Source: JBBRCE01 sp038205115 (GTDB lineage: Bacteria > Planctomycetota > Planctomycetia > Pirellulales > JBBRCE01). From it: a DNA stretch of 64,000 nucleotides. Where the stretch lies: contig JBBRCE010000023.1 of assembly GCA_038205115.1 (NCBI GenBank), positions 8,389-72,388 of the forward strand. Reading direction: 5' to 3'. This document shows positions 31,680-41,761 of this stretch, one piece after another. The notes under the pieces were generated by a model. That model did no database searches, had not been told where the DNA came from, and worked only from the letters and a program-made list of their open reading frames with translations. The first letter of the stretch is position 1. Each line of letters starts with the position of its first letter. Both the position numbers and the translations under genes were made by a program.

Positions 31680-34520
31680 ATGACGAGCGAATTCGATCCG
31701 TATCACAAATGGCTGGGGATTCCGCGCGACGAACAGCCGGCCAATCATTATCGCTTGCTCGGCGTTTCCATCTTTGAATCGGATGCGGAAGTGATTGCCA
31801 ACGCGGTGGATCGACGTGTGGCGCACCTCAAGCAATTTGTCGCCGGACCTTACGAGACGCTGGCCCGCAAGATTCTGAGCGAAATTTCCACCGCCAAACT
31901 CAGCTTGCTGCAACCGGCGGCCAAGGCCAGTTACGACCAACTGCTGCAATCGCGTTTGCCGCCGCCGGCGCAACCGAGCAGCCAGCTTCCGCCTGCCGCG
32001 CCGCTGATGGCGCCCCCGCAATTTGCGGCCGCGCCGCGCGCCGCGCCGTCGCAGGCCGCTGTGCCGAGCAGTCCGGTAACTTCGTCCCAAGCGCACGCAA
32101 TTGACGCGAATGCACCGCTGGCTCAACTGGAGGAAGCCGACCCGTTTGATTTCACCGGCGGCGGCGATCGGATCGGCGCGGCCAACGCGGCCTCGACCAG
32201 CGGCATTCAACGCGGTGCGAATCGCGGTGGCGGGAAAAAAACGACCGCTAAGCCGCCAAAAGACGGCATGAATGTCGCCACGTTGTACATGGTGGTGGTC
32301 TGCACAGTGGCCGCCACGCTGCTGGGCGTGTACTTCTTTCTGAAAGATCGCATCGGCAACCGGTTGCAAGAAACCGATGTCCGCGAGGCGCACGTCGACC
32401 CCAAGGAGCCGGCTAAGAAAGTCGATGAACCGGTCAAATCTCCGATCGTTAGTAAGCCGCTGCAAAGAAAAGACTTGTTGCCTGAAAAGCAGCCGGAAGC
32501 GCTGCCCGCAGCGAACATCGATCCCTCGGTGAATTTGTTGGCGACAGTCGATCTGATGAAAAGCACGCCCGGAAACGAATCGTGGGGGCGCGCTGGCGAG
32601 CAATTGACGTCGGCCGCCCGCAATGCCAGTCGCGTGGATTTGCCTTACAGAGCGGCGCCGCAAGAGTACGACTTGACCATTCGCGGCGCGCGGCGGCAAA
32701 ACCTGGGCGAAGTGGCAATCAACCTGCCCACCGCCGCAAAAACCGTGACCGTTGCGCTCGATATCACCTCCGGCACGCGCAGTTGGTTTGGGCACGTCGG
32801 CACGCTGCCCAAAGACGGACACTCCAATGTGTCCGACTTGATGCTGCCTACCAATCAGCCGTTTGTGATCGTGGCCAAGGTTCGCAAAGATGCCATTGGA
32901 CTGATCATCAACGGTCGGCTGCGAATGTACTACGTCGGCGATCTGAATCGGCTCGATACGCTTGGCTCATGGCGTACGCCGGGCAAGAGCTTTGCGCTCG
33001 GCACGCTCGGCTGCTCGATTCAGATTGATGCAATGAAATTGTTGCCGGCCAGTGGTCCAATCGCGGAGCTTGCCGCGCTGCCGAACGCAGCCTCGCCGGA
33101 TCAAAATCCCGACGCATCGCCGCCGCTGGTTGAGAACATACCGCCGGTGAAAAATCCCATCGACGTAGCCACGAACAACCCGCCAAAAATGCCGGACCCG
33201 ATCAAGCCCGCCGCGCCTGACAAGAAGCCGGTGCCTAGCAAGCAGGCGCAGGAAGAAGCGCAAGGCATGATTCGCGAATTATTCAAAGACGAATTTGCCA
33301 AAGCGAGAAAGCCCGAAGAGCGATTTGCCTTGGCGAAAAAGATTTTCGAAAAAGGCCTGGAAACGCGCGACGATCCCACGAGCCGCTTCACGGCGCTGTG
33401 GATGGCGGCCGATATGGCAGCCCACATTGGCGATTGGATTGCCGTGATGGAAACAATCGGCAAGTTGGATGAAGAATTCGCAATTAACGCTTGGGACAGC
33501 AACGCCACGTTCCTGGAAATTCGCACCGAGCCATTCAACAGCCAGAATGCCGTCAACGCCATCGACCCGCTGCTCCGCGGCGTCGATAGCGCGGTGACTG
33601 CCAGCGATTATCGCATGGCCAGCCGGATCATGGTGCTGGCCACCAAGGCAGCGCGCAAAGCGGCCGACAAAGAAATCACGCAAAAAGTGCAGACCCGCGC
33701 CAAGGAAATCGATTCGCTGGCCAAACAGTTCGATGCGATCAAAGCCGATATCGAAACGCTCAAGGCCGACCCCGCCAACGCCGCCGCCATCACCAATGTC
33801 GGTCGGTGGTATTGCTTTGCCCAGGGCGATTGGGATCGAGGTCTGCCGCTGCTGTCCCGCAGTAACGATGCGGCGCTCAAGAAGCTGGCGACTGCCGATC
33901 TGGCGCATCCGGCGGAAACCGAGATTCAAGTTCAAAATGCCGATGCCTGGTGGGATCGCGCCGACGCCGAGACCGATACGCTCGCCAAAAATCGCATTCA
34001 GCAGCACGCGGCCGAACTCTATCGGATCTGCGTGAATGGTCTGAGTGGCTTATCGAAAGCCAAGGCGGAAAAGCGAATCGCCGAGGTCGACAAATCGTCC
34101 GAAGGCCGCACCGGCTACGTGATGATCACTCGGCTGACCGCCGTCTCAGCCACGGCCCGTAATAACATGTTGGGCCTAAACAAGATTCCTCCCGGCGCAG
34201 AAGCGAAAACGCCGCCGGGCTTCAACGGTGATCGCACCTGTTCCGACTTCATCTACGCGCACGCGCGTTCCGAACTGGTTTACGATATTCCCGACGGCTG
34301 CAAGGAATTCCGCGCCACCGGTTACGCGCCGATTAGCAAGAACGTCAAGTTCGTCGTCGAAGTCGACAACCGGCGATTGCTGGAAACCGCGCCTTCCGGC
34401 ACGGTGACCATCAAAGTCGATTTTCCGCTCAAGGCCAAGCGCATCAAGCTCACCTGCGAATCGACGGGCGACTCCAAAGGCGCGGACAGTTTTTGGTGCT
34501 ATCCGCGACTGTATCGCTAA
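31680..34520 (+). CDS. Membrane protein with DnaJ-like head and C-terminal NPCBM domain
   Basis: This is a 946-residue protein. Residues 1-90 (DPYHKWLGIPRDEQPANHYRLLGV...AKASYDQLL) resemble a J-domain-like helical module found at the N terminus of many planctomycete proteins. It lacks a canonical HPD motif at the expected place. A Pro/Ala-rich linker leads to one membrane helix (about 204-222, LYMVVVCTVAATLLGVYFF). A concanavalin-like beta region and a Pro/Lys linker follow. The long middle (about 520-840) is helical. The last about 120 residues are an NPCBM-type carbohydrate-binding module (CSDFIYAHARSELVYDIPDG...). ATG 31680 has GAGG eight bases upstream. It may tie cytosolic factors to outer glycans, which is inference. 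Confidence 0.8.
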   Translation: MTSEFDPYHKWLGIPRDEQPANHYRLLGVSIFESDAEVIANAVDRRVAHLKQFVAGPYETLARKILSEISTAKLSLLQPAAKASYDQLLQSRLPPPAQPSSQLPPAAPLMAPPQFAAAPRAAPSQAAVPSSPVTSSQAHAIDANAPLAQLEEADPFDFTGGGDRIGAANAASTSGIQRGANRGGGKKTTAKPPKDGMNVATLYMVVVCTVAATLLGVYFFLKDRIGNRLQETDVREAHVDPKEPAKKVDEPVKSPIVSKPLQRKDLLPEKQPEALPAANIDPSVNLLATVDLMKSTPGNESWGRAGEQLTSAARNASRVDLPYRAAPQEYDLTIRGARRQNLGEVAINLPTAAKTVTVALDITSGTRSWFGHVGTLPKDGHSNVSDLMLPTNQPFVIVAKVRKDAIGLIINGRLRMYYVGDLNRLDTLGSWRTPGKSFALGTLGCSIQIDAMKLLPASGPIAELAALPNAASPDQNPDASPPLVENIPPVKNPIDVATNNPPKMPDPIKPAAPDKKPVPSKQAQEEAQGMIRELFKDEFAKARKPEERFALAKKIFEKGLETRDDPTSRFTALWMAADMAAHIGDWIAVMETIGKLDEEFAINAWDSNATFLEIRTEPFNSQNAVNAIDPLLRGVDSAVTASDYRMASRIMVLATKAARKAADKEITQKVQTRAKEIDSLAKQFDAIKADIETLKADPANAAAITNVGRWYCFAQGDWDRGLPLLSRSNDAALKKLATADLAHPAETEIQVQNADAWWDRADAETDTLAKNRIQQHAAELYRICVNGLSGLSKAKAEKRIAEVDKSSEGRTGYVMITRLTAVSATARNNMLGLNKIPPGAEAKTPPGFNGDRTCSDFIYAHARSELVYDIPDGCKEFRATGYAPISKNVKFVVEVDNRRLLETAPSGTVTIKVDFPLKAKRIKLTCESTGDSKGADSFWCYPRLYR

Positions 34521-34557
34521 ACAGGCAATTGCTTACCTTTGGATCATTTGCCGCCGC

Positions 34558-35652
34558 TCAGTACGACGCGCTAGCAACCGGCGCCGAGGTTGTGGGCGCC
34601 GCGTCGATGGCCAGCGAGATTGCCTCGATCGCCCGGGCGACGTCGGCATCGTCCACGTCCAAGTGCGTTACGGCGCGAATCTGCGTCGGCGAGATGGCCA
34701 GCATCAGCACGCCTTGGCCAGTCAGCCGCGCGGCGAATTCGGCCGCGCTGGCGAGTTCCGGGGCAACGTGGAAAATCACGATGTTCGTATCGATTTCGGT
34801 TGGCGTGAGTGTCAGGCCGTCGATCTGCTCAATTGCTGCGGCCAGTTGCCGCGCATGCCGGTGATCTTCGGCCAGCCGGTCGATGTGGTGATCCAGCGCG
34901 TACAGCGCGGCGGCGGCAATTACGCCCGCTTGTCGCATGGCGCCGCCAAACAGCTTACGAGCGCGCAGCGCTTTGGCAATCAGTTCGCGCGGCCCGGTCA
35001 GCGCGGAGCCGACCGGCGCGCCTAGGCCTTTGCTGAAACAGACGCTGACGGTGTCGAACGGCTGGGCCCAGCGATCAGCGGCAACGCCTGTCGCCACCAC
35101 GGCGTTGAAGAGCCGCGCGCCGTCCAGGTGCGTGGCCAGACCGTTGTGCCGCGCCCAGGCGCAATTGTCGTGCGAGGTCTCCAGCGGCGTAATCCGCCCC
35201 GCGCCACGATTATGCGTATTTTCCAAACAGAGCAACCGAGTGCGGGCGGCATGCACGTTTGGCGGACGTACCAGGCCCTCAAGCTGATGCGGTTGGATCA
35301 CGCCATTTTGGCCAGCGACGGTTCGCGCTGCTAACCCGCTGAGCTGCGCGTAAGCGGCTTGCTCGTAATTAAAGATGTGGCAGCCTTCATCGCAGATGAA
35401 TTCGTCGCCGGGCGAACAGTGCACGCGCAAGCCAATTTGATTGGACATCGTGCCGGACGGCACATACAGGGCAGCCTCTTTGCCCAGCAGCGCCGCGATA
35501 CGCTCTTGCAAGGCGTTGACCGAGGGATCTTCGCCATAAACGTCGTCACCCAGCGGCGCGGCGGCCATGGCGGCCCGCATTTCTGGTGTGGGCCGCGTGA
35601 CGGTGTCGCTACGAAAATCAGAAACCGGATGCGATAAATGGTTGTTGTTCAT
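34558..35652 (-). CDS. ltaE: Low-specificity L-threonine aldolase
   Basis: This is a 364-residue PLP fold-type I enzyme. DFRSDTVTRPTPEMR at residue 12 and GDDVYGEDPSV are the family start. VPSGTMSNQ binds the cofactor phosphate, HLDGARLFN carries the Asp that pairs with the pyridine nitrogen, and VCFSKGLGAPVGS holds the Schiff-base Lys. It cleaves threonine or allo-threonine to glycine and acetaldehyde in the cytosol. The last 20 residues (Thr/Ala/Ser-rich) are extra. It is divergent from the DUF11 gene and convergent with the NPCBM protein gene. Confidence 0.9.
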   Translation of the reverse strand: MNNNHLSHPVSDFRSDTVTRPTPEMRAAMAAAPLGDDVYGEDPSVNALQERIAALLGKEAALYVPSGTMSNQIGLRVHCSPGDEFICDEGCHIFNYEQAAYAQLSGLAARTVAGQNGVIQPHQLEGLVRPPNVHAARTRLLCLENTHNRGAGRITPLETSHDNCAWARHNGLATHLDGARLFNAVVATGVAADRWAQPFDTVSVCFSKGLGAPVGSALTGPRELIAKALRARKLFGGAMRQAGVIAAAALYALDHHIDRLAEDHRHARQLAAAIEQIDGLTLTPTEIDTNIVIFHVAPELASAAEFAARLTGQGVLMLAISPTQIRAVTHLDVDDADVARAIEAISLAIDAAPTTSAPVASASY

Positions 35653-35817
35653 GCCGCCATCTTAATCGCCGCCGCGCCTGGGGATCAACGCGGCAGGCGA
35701 GGAATTGCTGGCAACAGGTCAACTGCTAGCAACGGGCGACTGCACTAGGCCCAAATAGCCTCGGCGGATTATAAATACACTGTAAATCCAAGCGTCATTA
35801 CTGAGGTGGGGTTGAAC

Positions 35818-38382
35818 ATGCGGCAAACAGGCTGGGCACTGCTGATCGGCTGCTTTCTGGCAATCGCCACGGCGCAGGCGATTGCGCAAGGCACGTTCAC
35901 ACAGCCGGCTCCTATTCCAACCCAGCCCGGCTTGGCACCGCAACCGCGCGGGGGCAGTCAGCAAAACGGCTTGCCGCCCACGCCGTTCCCAAACAACGGC
36001 ACTCCTGCGCCGGCAGCCGGACAGGCCAACGCTCGAACCGAAGTGCGTTTGACTTGGACCGATCCACGCCCCGTGGTGGTTTCGATTGGCAGCCAGGTTC
36101 GTACGGCCGCCATGTTGACCACATCGGCCGGCCAGCCACTCCCGGGGCAGCGAATCGATTTTCAGTTGGCACAAAACGGCGCGGGGCAGTTCTTGGCCGA
36201 CCAGCCAGTGAAAACTTCGTTCTTCAGCAGCTCGGCGGTCAAGGTGGTCGATGCCCGCAACGCCTACGGCGAAACGCTCAAAGAGCCCGTCGTGGTGGGC
36301 GTCGGCCCGTCGGCGGTGACGATGCCGCCCGGCAGTTTGTGGATTGGAATTACTTCGGCCACCGAAGGCATCAGCCAGGTTCGCGCGTCGCTGCACGATA
36401 TCCAAGGCCCGGCCAACAATGTGACGCGAACCATTTTTTGGGTCGACGCCAATTGGACGGCTCCGCCCGACGCCCACGCGGCGCTGGGCGCCAAAATGCC
36501 GCTGGTGACCAAGGTCTTTCGTCACTCCAACGCCCAACCAATTGGCGGCTGGCGCGTGCGATACGAACTGGTTGGCGGACCCGAGTGCGGTTTTGGCCCC
36601 GGCGCGGCAAAGTCGGCCGACGTCAAGTCCGACGAACAAGGCTTGGCGGCGCTGGAATTGAATTCGCCTGCAAAAGACGGCACTTCGGACATCAAAATCA
36701 GCGTGTTCGAACCTGCGCGGCGAGAAGTCGTGGGGGCCGAAGAATTGATGATCGGCACCAGCGTCGCGCACGTCGTCTGGGGCACGCCCAGTCCCGTGCC
36801 CACCACCGGCAGCACGGCTGCCACGGCGCAACCCATCAATCCGCAAAATTCCGCGCAGCCACTCACGCCGGGCGGACCGCCGCCGGGCACGCTCGGCCAA
36901 CCAGCGGCGCAAACTTTGCCCACGTCCAACGGCGGGCTGACAGTGTTCGTTCGCGGTCCGGATCAGGCGGCGGCAGGCACGCAGGCCGAATATGTTTTGG
37001 ATGTCGAAAATAATGCCGACAAACCGATCGACCGCGTCACGCTGACGTTTAACATTCCGTCCGGCGCCACGGTGGCCGACACGCAGCCGCAATCGCAGGC
37101 CGAAGCTGGCAAACTCAGTTGGGATTTAGGCCAGCTTGGCCCGCAAGAAAAACGCGTGTTCAAAACCACGCTCAACGTCAATCAGCCGGGCGTCACCAGC
37201 ACCATGGTGGCCAAGGCCGAACTGCTCAGCGGCGACGGCCGGCTGGCTACGCACTCGCGGTCGCTGCTGGTTCGCGGGCCGCTGCTGGACATTAACATCA
37301 CTTCGCCCACCAATGTTACGGTTGGCGGCGAAGCCAAATTCAACGTCTCAATCACCAATCGTGGACAATCGCCCGCAAACAATCTGGTGATTACGGATTC
37401 GTACGACGATGGCCTGGAGTCGGACGTGCCAGACTCCAAGGGCAAGATTAGCAACGACAAATTCGGCTCGCTCGATCCGAATCAAACCAAATCGATCGTG
37501 CTCAAATTCCGCGTGCTCAAGCAAGGCGAACTTTCGCACGCGCTGGAAGTCACCGGCGACGGCGGCATCCGCGTCAACAAGACGGCCACCATCCGCGTGG
37601 CCGATACGGCCAGCGTCGGGCCGCCCACCATCGCGCTTAAGAAGACCGGGCCGCTGGAGGTCAAAGTCGGCGATACAGCGGTTTACATCATCGAAGTCAG
37701 CAACAACACTGGGCGGCCGATTCCCAAACTGCAATTGGCCGACCACTACGATCTGCGTTTTCCGCCCCGCGAGGCCACCGAAGATTGCGATTTTAAAACG
37801 CCCGGCGAACTGCATTGGATCATCGAAGATCTGCAGCCCGGCGAAACAAAAAAGCGGCAAGTCAGATGCGAAGCCACTGCGGCCGTGAACCGGCTCTGCA
37901 CGCTCACCACCGTGGACGTGCTGGGCTTGGAGCAAAAGCGGCTGACCAGTTGCGTGACGCTGGTGGGTGATGGAACAAGCGGCGCAGCGCCGCCACCGGT
38001 CGCCCCGGTTGGTCCCAGCCAGGTGACGCTGTCGATTGCCGAACGTGATAACCCGGTGCTCGTCGGTCGTGAGACCGTTTATTATCTGACTGTGGTCAAC
38101 AAAGGCCGCACGCCGGACCGCCAGGTTTCGCTATCCGTCACCGTGCCAAGCGAAGCCACGATCTTAAATCAAATCAAAGGCGACTTGGCCGAAGCCCCGC
38201 GCGGGCAAACGATCCGCTTTGCCGATATTGCCGAACTCAAAGCGGGCGAAACCTTCAAATACGAAATTCCGGTGCTGGTGCAAAAGCCGGGCGACGTAAT
38301 GCTCCGCGCCGAACTCACCAGCCGCGGTCTGCCACGGCCAATCGTCAAAGAAAAGCCAACCAAATTTCTGCCCGTGCAATAA
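35818..38382 (+). CDS. Secreted DUF11-repeat surface protein
   Basis: This is an 854-residue protein with a signal peptide ending near AIAQ (about residue 26). After a Pro/Gln-rich stretch and a first beta region, four Ig-like DUF11/CARDB-type repeats can be placed: at about 380 (LTVFVRGPDQAAAGTQAEY), 490 (LLDINITSPTNVTVGGEAKF), 600 (PTIALKKTGPLEVKVGDTAV) and 735 (QVTLSIAERDNPVLVGRETV). Each has the VxxGxxxxYxxxVxN pattern. Such proteins are cell-surface or outer-membrane adhesive or structural components. The ATG has GAGGTGG upstream. The product ends with no sorting signal. Function not known. Confidence 0.85.
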   Translation: MRQTGWALLIGCFLAIATAQAIAQGTFTQPAPIPTQPGLAPQPRGGSQQNGLPPTPFPNNGTPAPAAGQANARTEVRLTWTDPRPVVVSIGSQVRTAAMLTTSAGQPLPGQRIDFQLAQNGAGQFLADQPVKTSFFSSSAVKVVDARNAYGETLKEPVVVGVGPSAVTMPPGSLWIGITSATEGISQVRASLHDIQGPANNVTRTIFWVDANWTAPPDAHAALGAKMPLVTKVFRHSNAQPIGGWRVRYELVGGPECGFGPGAAKSADVKSDEQGLAALELNSPAKDGTSDIKISVFEPARREVVGAEELMIGTSVAHVVWGTPSPVPTTGSTAATAQPINPQNSAQPLTPGGPPPGTLGQPAAQTLPTSNGGLTVFVRGPDQAAAGTQAEYVLDVENNADKPIDRVTLTFNIPSGATVADTQPQSQAEAGKLSWDLGQLGPQEKRVFKTTLNVNQPGVTSTMVAKAELLSGDGRLATHSRSLLVRGPLLDINITSPTNVTVGGEAKFNVSITNRGQSPANNLVITDSYDDGLESDVPDSKGKISNDKFGSLDPNQTKSIVLKFRVLKQGELSHALEVTGDGGIRVNKTATIRVADTASVGPPTIALKKTGPLEVKVGDTAVYIIEVSNNTGRPIPKLQLADHYDLRFPPREATEDCDFKTPGELHWIIEDLQPGETKKRQVRCEATAAVNRLCTLTTVDVLGLEQKRLTSCVTLVGDGTSGAAPPPVAPVGPSQVTLSIAERDNPVLVGRETVYYLTVVNKGRTPDRQVSLSVTVPSEATILNQIKGDLAEAPRGQTIRFADIAELKAGETFKYEIPVLVQKPGDVMLRAELTSRGLPRPIVKEKPTKFLPVQ

Positions 38383-38506
38383 GCGGGCAGCGTCCCGCTT
38401 GGTGCTCTTTAAGCGCAGTCGTTGCCTCCCTGGCATGCTAGAATCAGCGTCCCGCCGGCGAACCGTTCGCTCCGGTTGTCCGATCCGTCGCGCTGAACGA
38501 GCAAGC

Positions 38507-39148
38507 ATGGAAAGCCTGGTTTTTCTCAAACAGTATTTTCGCAACTTCCATTCGACGGGCGCCGTGCTGCCCAGCGGGCGGATGCTGGCCCGCGCGCTGT
38601 GTCGGCACGCGCAATGCTCGCCAGATTTAGCCAGCGCCACGCCAAGGCAAATTCTGGAAGTTGGCCCCGGCACCGGCGCGGTGACGCGGCGATTAGTGCA
38701 ATGCCTGGGCCCCCACGATCGGCTGACGCTCATTGAACTGAACGATGCGTTTGTGGCGCATCTGCGGCAACGTTTTGCCAGCGAGCCGGCGTTTATGGCC
38801 GTGGCCGATCGCTGCCGGATCGTGCAGGGCAGGTTGGAAGAAATGCCGGCCGAGCCGCGCTTCGATCGCATCATCTCCGGGCTGCCGCTGAATAACTTTT
38901 CGGTCGAAAACGTCGAGCAGATTCTCAGCGTGTATCGCCGGCTGCTCGCGACGGGCGGCGTGCTTTCGTTCTTCGAATACATCGCCGTGCGGCCCGTCAA
39001 GCGGGTGATTAGCGGACGTCACGAACGCCAGCGATTGACCGGCATTCAGCACGCGCTGGATGCGCTGTACGCGGCTGGCCAAGCCGAGCGAGACTGGGTT
39101 TGGCCCAACGTGCCGCCGGCCTGGGTCAACCACGTGCGGTTCGGTTGA
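38507..39148 (+). CDS. Phospholipid N-methyltransferase-like (PmtA-type) SAM methyltransferase
   Basis: This is a 213-residue class I methyltransferase. It starts SLVFLKQYFRNFHSTGAVLP, the N-terminal helix pattern of the PmtA and rRNA-dimethylase-like group. Motif I is ILEVGPGTGAVT, motif II LIELNDAF, motif IV RIISGLPLNNF, and a SFFEYIAV strand follows. Bacterial PmtA methylates phosphatidylethanolamine; other relatives modify rRNA, but the SGLPLN variant and the small size favour the lipid enzyme. ATG 38507 was chosen over an upstream frame that lacks the domain. It stands alone between the DUF11 gene and proC. Confidence 0.8.
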   Translation: MESLVFLKQYFRNFHSTGAVLPSGRMLARALCRHAQCSPDLASATPRQILEVGPGTGAVTRRLVQCLGPHDRLTLIELNDAFVAHLRQRFASEPAFMAVADRCRIVQGRLEEMPAEPRFDRIISGLPLNNFSVENVEQILSVYRRLLATGGVLSFFEYIAVRPVKRVISGRHERQRLTGIQHALDALYAAGQAERDWVWPNVPPAWVNHVRFG

Positions 39149-39278
39149 CGTGCCGGCGTTATCACCGGCGCGCAGAATTTCTACGGTTGCGAATTCGCAG
39201 CCGGCTTTTGCATTGCGGCCGTCTTTCACGTAGCATTGACGCGCCAGATCGAGCGATAATTTTTACTCCGTGGTGATT

Positions 39279-40088
39279 ATGCTTTCTCAAAGAATTGGTT
39301 TCTTCGGCGCGGGTCAAATGGCCACGGCGCTGTCGCGAGGCTTCGTTGCCGCCGGGCTGGTGTCAGGCAAAAACATTCAGGCCAGCGATGTTGCGCCAGC
39401 CGCGCTCGATGCGTTTTGCAGCAGCGTGCCCGGCGCGCAGCGGGGCGAAAATGCAGCAGTCATCGCGCAGGCCCAAATTCTATTTTTAGCCGTCAAACCG
39501 CACCAAATGCCGCAGGTGTTGGCCGATGTCAAACAGCACGCCAGTGACGACCTACTGGTGATTTCGATTGCCGCCGGCGTGCGGTTGGCGACGATGTCGG
39601 CGGCGCTCGGTGAACGTTGCCGCCTGGTCCGCGTGATGCCCAACACGCCCTGCCTGGTGGGCCAAAGCGCCAGCGGCTACTGCCTGGGACCACGGACCAC
39701 CGCCGCCGATGCCCAACTCGTGGCGCAACTACTCAACGCCGTCGGCAAAGCGTTTCCGCTGGACGAAAAACTGCTGGATGCGGTCACCGGTTTATCGGGC
39801 TCGGGGCCGGCGTTTGCCTTTGTGATGATCGAAGCCCTGGCCGACGGCGGCGTGCGGATGGGCTTGCCGCGAGCAATCGCACTGGCGCTCGCGGCGCAAA
39901 CGCTCAAGGGCGCCGCCGAAATGGTGCTGACCACCGGCGACCATCCGGCCGTGCTCAAAGATCGCGTGGCCAGTCCGGGCGGCACCACCATCGCCGGCTT
40001 GCAGGCGCTCGAAACGGCCGGTCTGCGCGGCGCATTGATCGCCGCTGTCGAAGCGGCCACGCTGCGATCGATCGAACTGGGCCAGTGA
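39279..40088 (+). CDS. proC: Pyrroline-5-carboxylate reductase
   Basis: This is a 269-residue NAD(P)-dependent enzyme. IGFFGAGQMATAL is the dinucleotide-binding glycine loop, and AVKPHQM and VRVMPNTPCLV are the conserved substrate and cofactor segments. The C-terminal dimer domain has TGLSGSGPAF and VASPGGTTIAGL, the ProC signature. It makes the last step of proline synthesis. Two GTG codons (39270, 39273) lie in frame just upstream; ATG 39279 directly precedes the first strand. Confidence 0.95.
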   Translation: MLSQRIGFFGAGQMATALSRGFVAAGLVSGKNIQASDVAPAALDAFCSSVPGAQRGENAAVIAQAQILFLAVKPHQMPQVLADVKQHASDDLLVISIAAGVRLATMSAALGERCRLVRVMPNTPCLVGQSASGYCLGPRTTAADAQLVAQLLNAVGKAFPLDEKLLDAVTGLSGSGPAFAFVMIEALADGGVRMGLPRAIALALAAQTLKGAAEMVLTTGDHPAVLKDRVASPGGTTIAGLQALETAGLRGALIAAVEAATLRSIELGQ

Positions 40089-40464
40089 GTGGCAGCGTCT
40101 CATTCGAGTGGCAATTCAACGTGCCGGGGCCAGACGTTACGGCTCGCCTAATGCCATTCGCAAATGTCCTTTGCAGCCGCTTCAGTTCACGAAGATCATC
40201 TCACGCGCAACGATAGCAGCATCTTCGTGCCTCAAGGGCGAAGACGCGAACTTCTCGCCACAAACGCGATTTGCTCGCTGGCTGCGTGAAAGTCTTGCAA
40301 TGAATTGTGCAGAATAATTCGCTTCACCCGCACCGAACAATTGGTAAATTGAATATCGCTGATGGAAGGAGGCGATCTGATCGGTCGCATAGCCCGGGTG
40401 CGGCCCTTCTAACTCTGAAAGCTTGGCAGATGACCTTGAATCACCAACCGAATTCACCTGTGCG
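40089..40464. other. Intergenic region without recognised gene
   Basis: About 375 bp follow proC on the same strand. The second half is AT-richer and could hold the promoter of the next gene. No convincing ORF or hairpin is seen. Confidence 0.5.
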
Positions 40465-41586
40465 ATGAGAATGAATGTCTTTCTGCTGCCGGCATGTGCT
40501 TGGTTTGCCGTCGTCGGATTGCTCATCCTGCTGTGCCGGTGGCTCCGCACCCATTCCCAACGATCTTCGGCAGGAAGGCGATTCCAATGGACGATCAAAG
40601 AGAGTTTCGCCGGCATGGCCTCGATCGCGTGGTTTGTGGCACTTTCGCTGCAGATTGGCATCCCCGCCACAGTATTCTACTTTGTGGCCGCAGCCTGCGC
40701 CGCATTCCTCGCCGTGCTGTCTGGCTTGCGAGTGCCAGAAAGCCTACTTGTCTTTGTGACTGCCGCATGGATGGCCATCATCTTGTTTCCCGCGGAAGAC
40801 ATCGGCCTCCTGCACGATCGTCCCGGCGTGGACGCATTGGGCAACAAAGCTTTCAAGCAAGACTTCGTCAATCTCAATCGACTGACTGTCGCGCTCTATG
40901 AATATTTCAGCCATCATTATCGGTTTCCGCCGTCGGTCGGGCGACGGGAGCCCAACGAGTGCTTGGTGAGCTGGCGGGTTCTTCTGTTGCCACAACTTGG
41001 TTACAAACAACTTTATGAGAGCTATCACTTCAATGAACCTCGGGACAGCCCGCATAACCAAACATTACTGAGCAAGATGCCCGCCGAATATCGATCGCCG
41101 AACGCGACAACCGGCGGACAGTGCTGTTATTTCGCGCTCGCTTTAGAGAACTCCGTTTGGGAGTCTCAAGAAAACTCGAACTGGAATTTCATTAGGCGAG
41201 GACACGAGTTGGCGAACCCGCTTCTGTTGTGCTCGAAGCCGGAAGTGTCAGGTAATTGGCTCGAACCCAAGGATATCGATTCGAAGCTTTTTGCGGCGAT
41301 CAATCATCGCCCAGAGCCCATGGTGAACATCGGGCTTGATGATTTGAGGCCCGCAGCGGCTTTTTCAAACTATGTTTCCCAGCCAATCTTGATTGAACCC
41401 AACGTCGGCATCGAGCAAATTCGCGTTGTCGTCCTGTCCGATTTTTGCATTCGGGGTACTGTCATGCTTGTCGGAGCAAAACGAGTGAAAACTCCGTGGC
41501 CGCTGATCGTCGGCGCTGCCGCGTTTTCGGCGTGGTTGATTTGGAGGTCGAGTGCAAATCGCGTTTCAACAAATGTAGAAGGATAG
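40465..41586 (+). CDS. DUF1559-like multi-pass membrane protein
   Basis: This is a 373-residue protein. Four N-terminal membrane helices (about residues 5-110) and one near the C terminus (about 340-360, PWPLIVGAAAFSAWLIW) enclose a domain that matches DUF1559. Its core SWRVLLLPQLGYKQLYESY, FNEPRDSPHN and LLSKMPAEYRSP is the hallmark of the planctomycete family, where it normally follows a type-II-secretion-like N-methylation signal. Here that signal is replaced by the four-helix bundle, which is unusual. ATG 40465 is chosen; a TTG at 40423 adds 14 residues. Function unknown. Confidence 0.75.
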   Translation: MRMNVFLLPACAWFAVVGLLILLCRWLRTHSQRSSAGRRFQWTIKESFAGMASIAWFVALSLQIGIPATVFYFVAAACAAFLAVLSGLRVPESLLVFVTAAWMAIILFPAEDIGLLHDRPGVDALGNKAFKQDFVNLNRLTVALYEYFSHHYRFPPSVGRREPNECLVSWRVLLLPQLGYKQLYESYHFNEPRDSPHNQTLLSKMPAEYRSPNATTGGQCCYFALALENSVWESQENSNWNFIRRGHELANPLLLCSKPEVSGNWLEPKDIDSKLFAAINHRPEPMVNIGLDDLRPAAAFSNYVSQPILIEPNVGIEQIRVVVLSDFCIRGTVMLVGAKRVKTPWPLIVGAAAFSAWLIWRSSANRVSTNVEG

Positions 41587-41761
41587 CCATCGCGCTTCTC
41601 AAGTTCACTACCTGTTTTTACCATCGTTTACTAAAACGTCTCAAGCTCGTATTACCTTTCGGCCCTCAACTGCCGCCTCGCTCTTGCCCAACATTTGCTC
41701 ATGGCCGCATACTTCTCAACGGCCGCCACGCGACAAGCGAGTGGTAAGCGCCGCCAATTCT

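Noticed and set aside
31548..32822. 424-codon minus-strand ORF opposite the DnaJ/NPCBM protein
   Set aside because: Same shadow effect; the plus-strand frame has a domain order and a ribosome binding site.
35719..37092. 457-codon minus-strand ORF opposite the DUF11 protein
   Set aside because: It lies over a protein with a signal peptide and clear Ig-like repeats; its translation is Arg/Gly-rich without domains.
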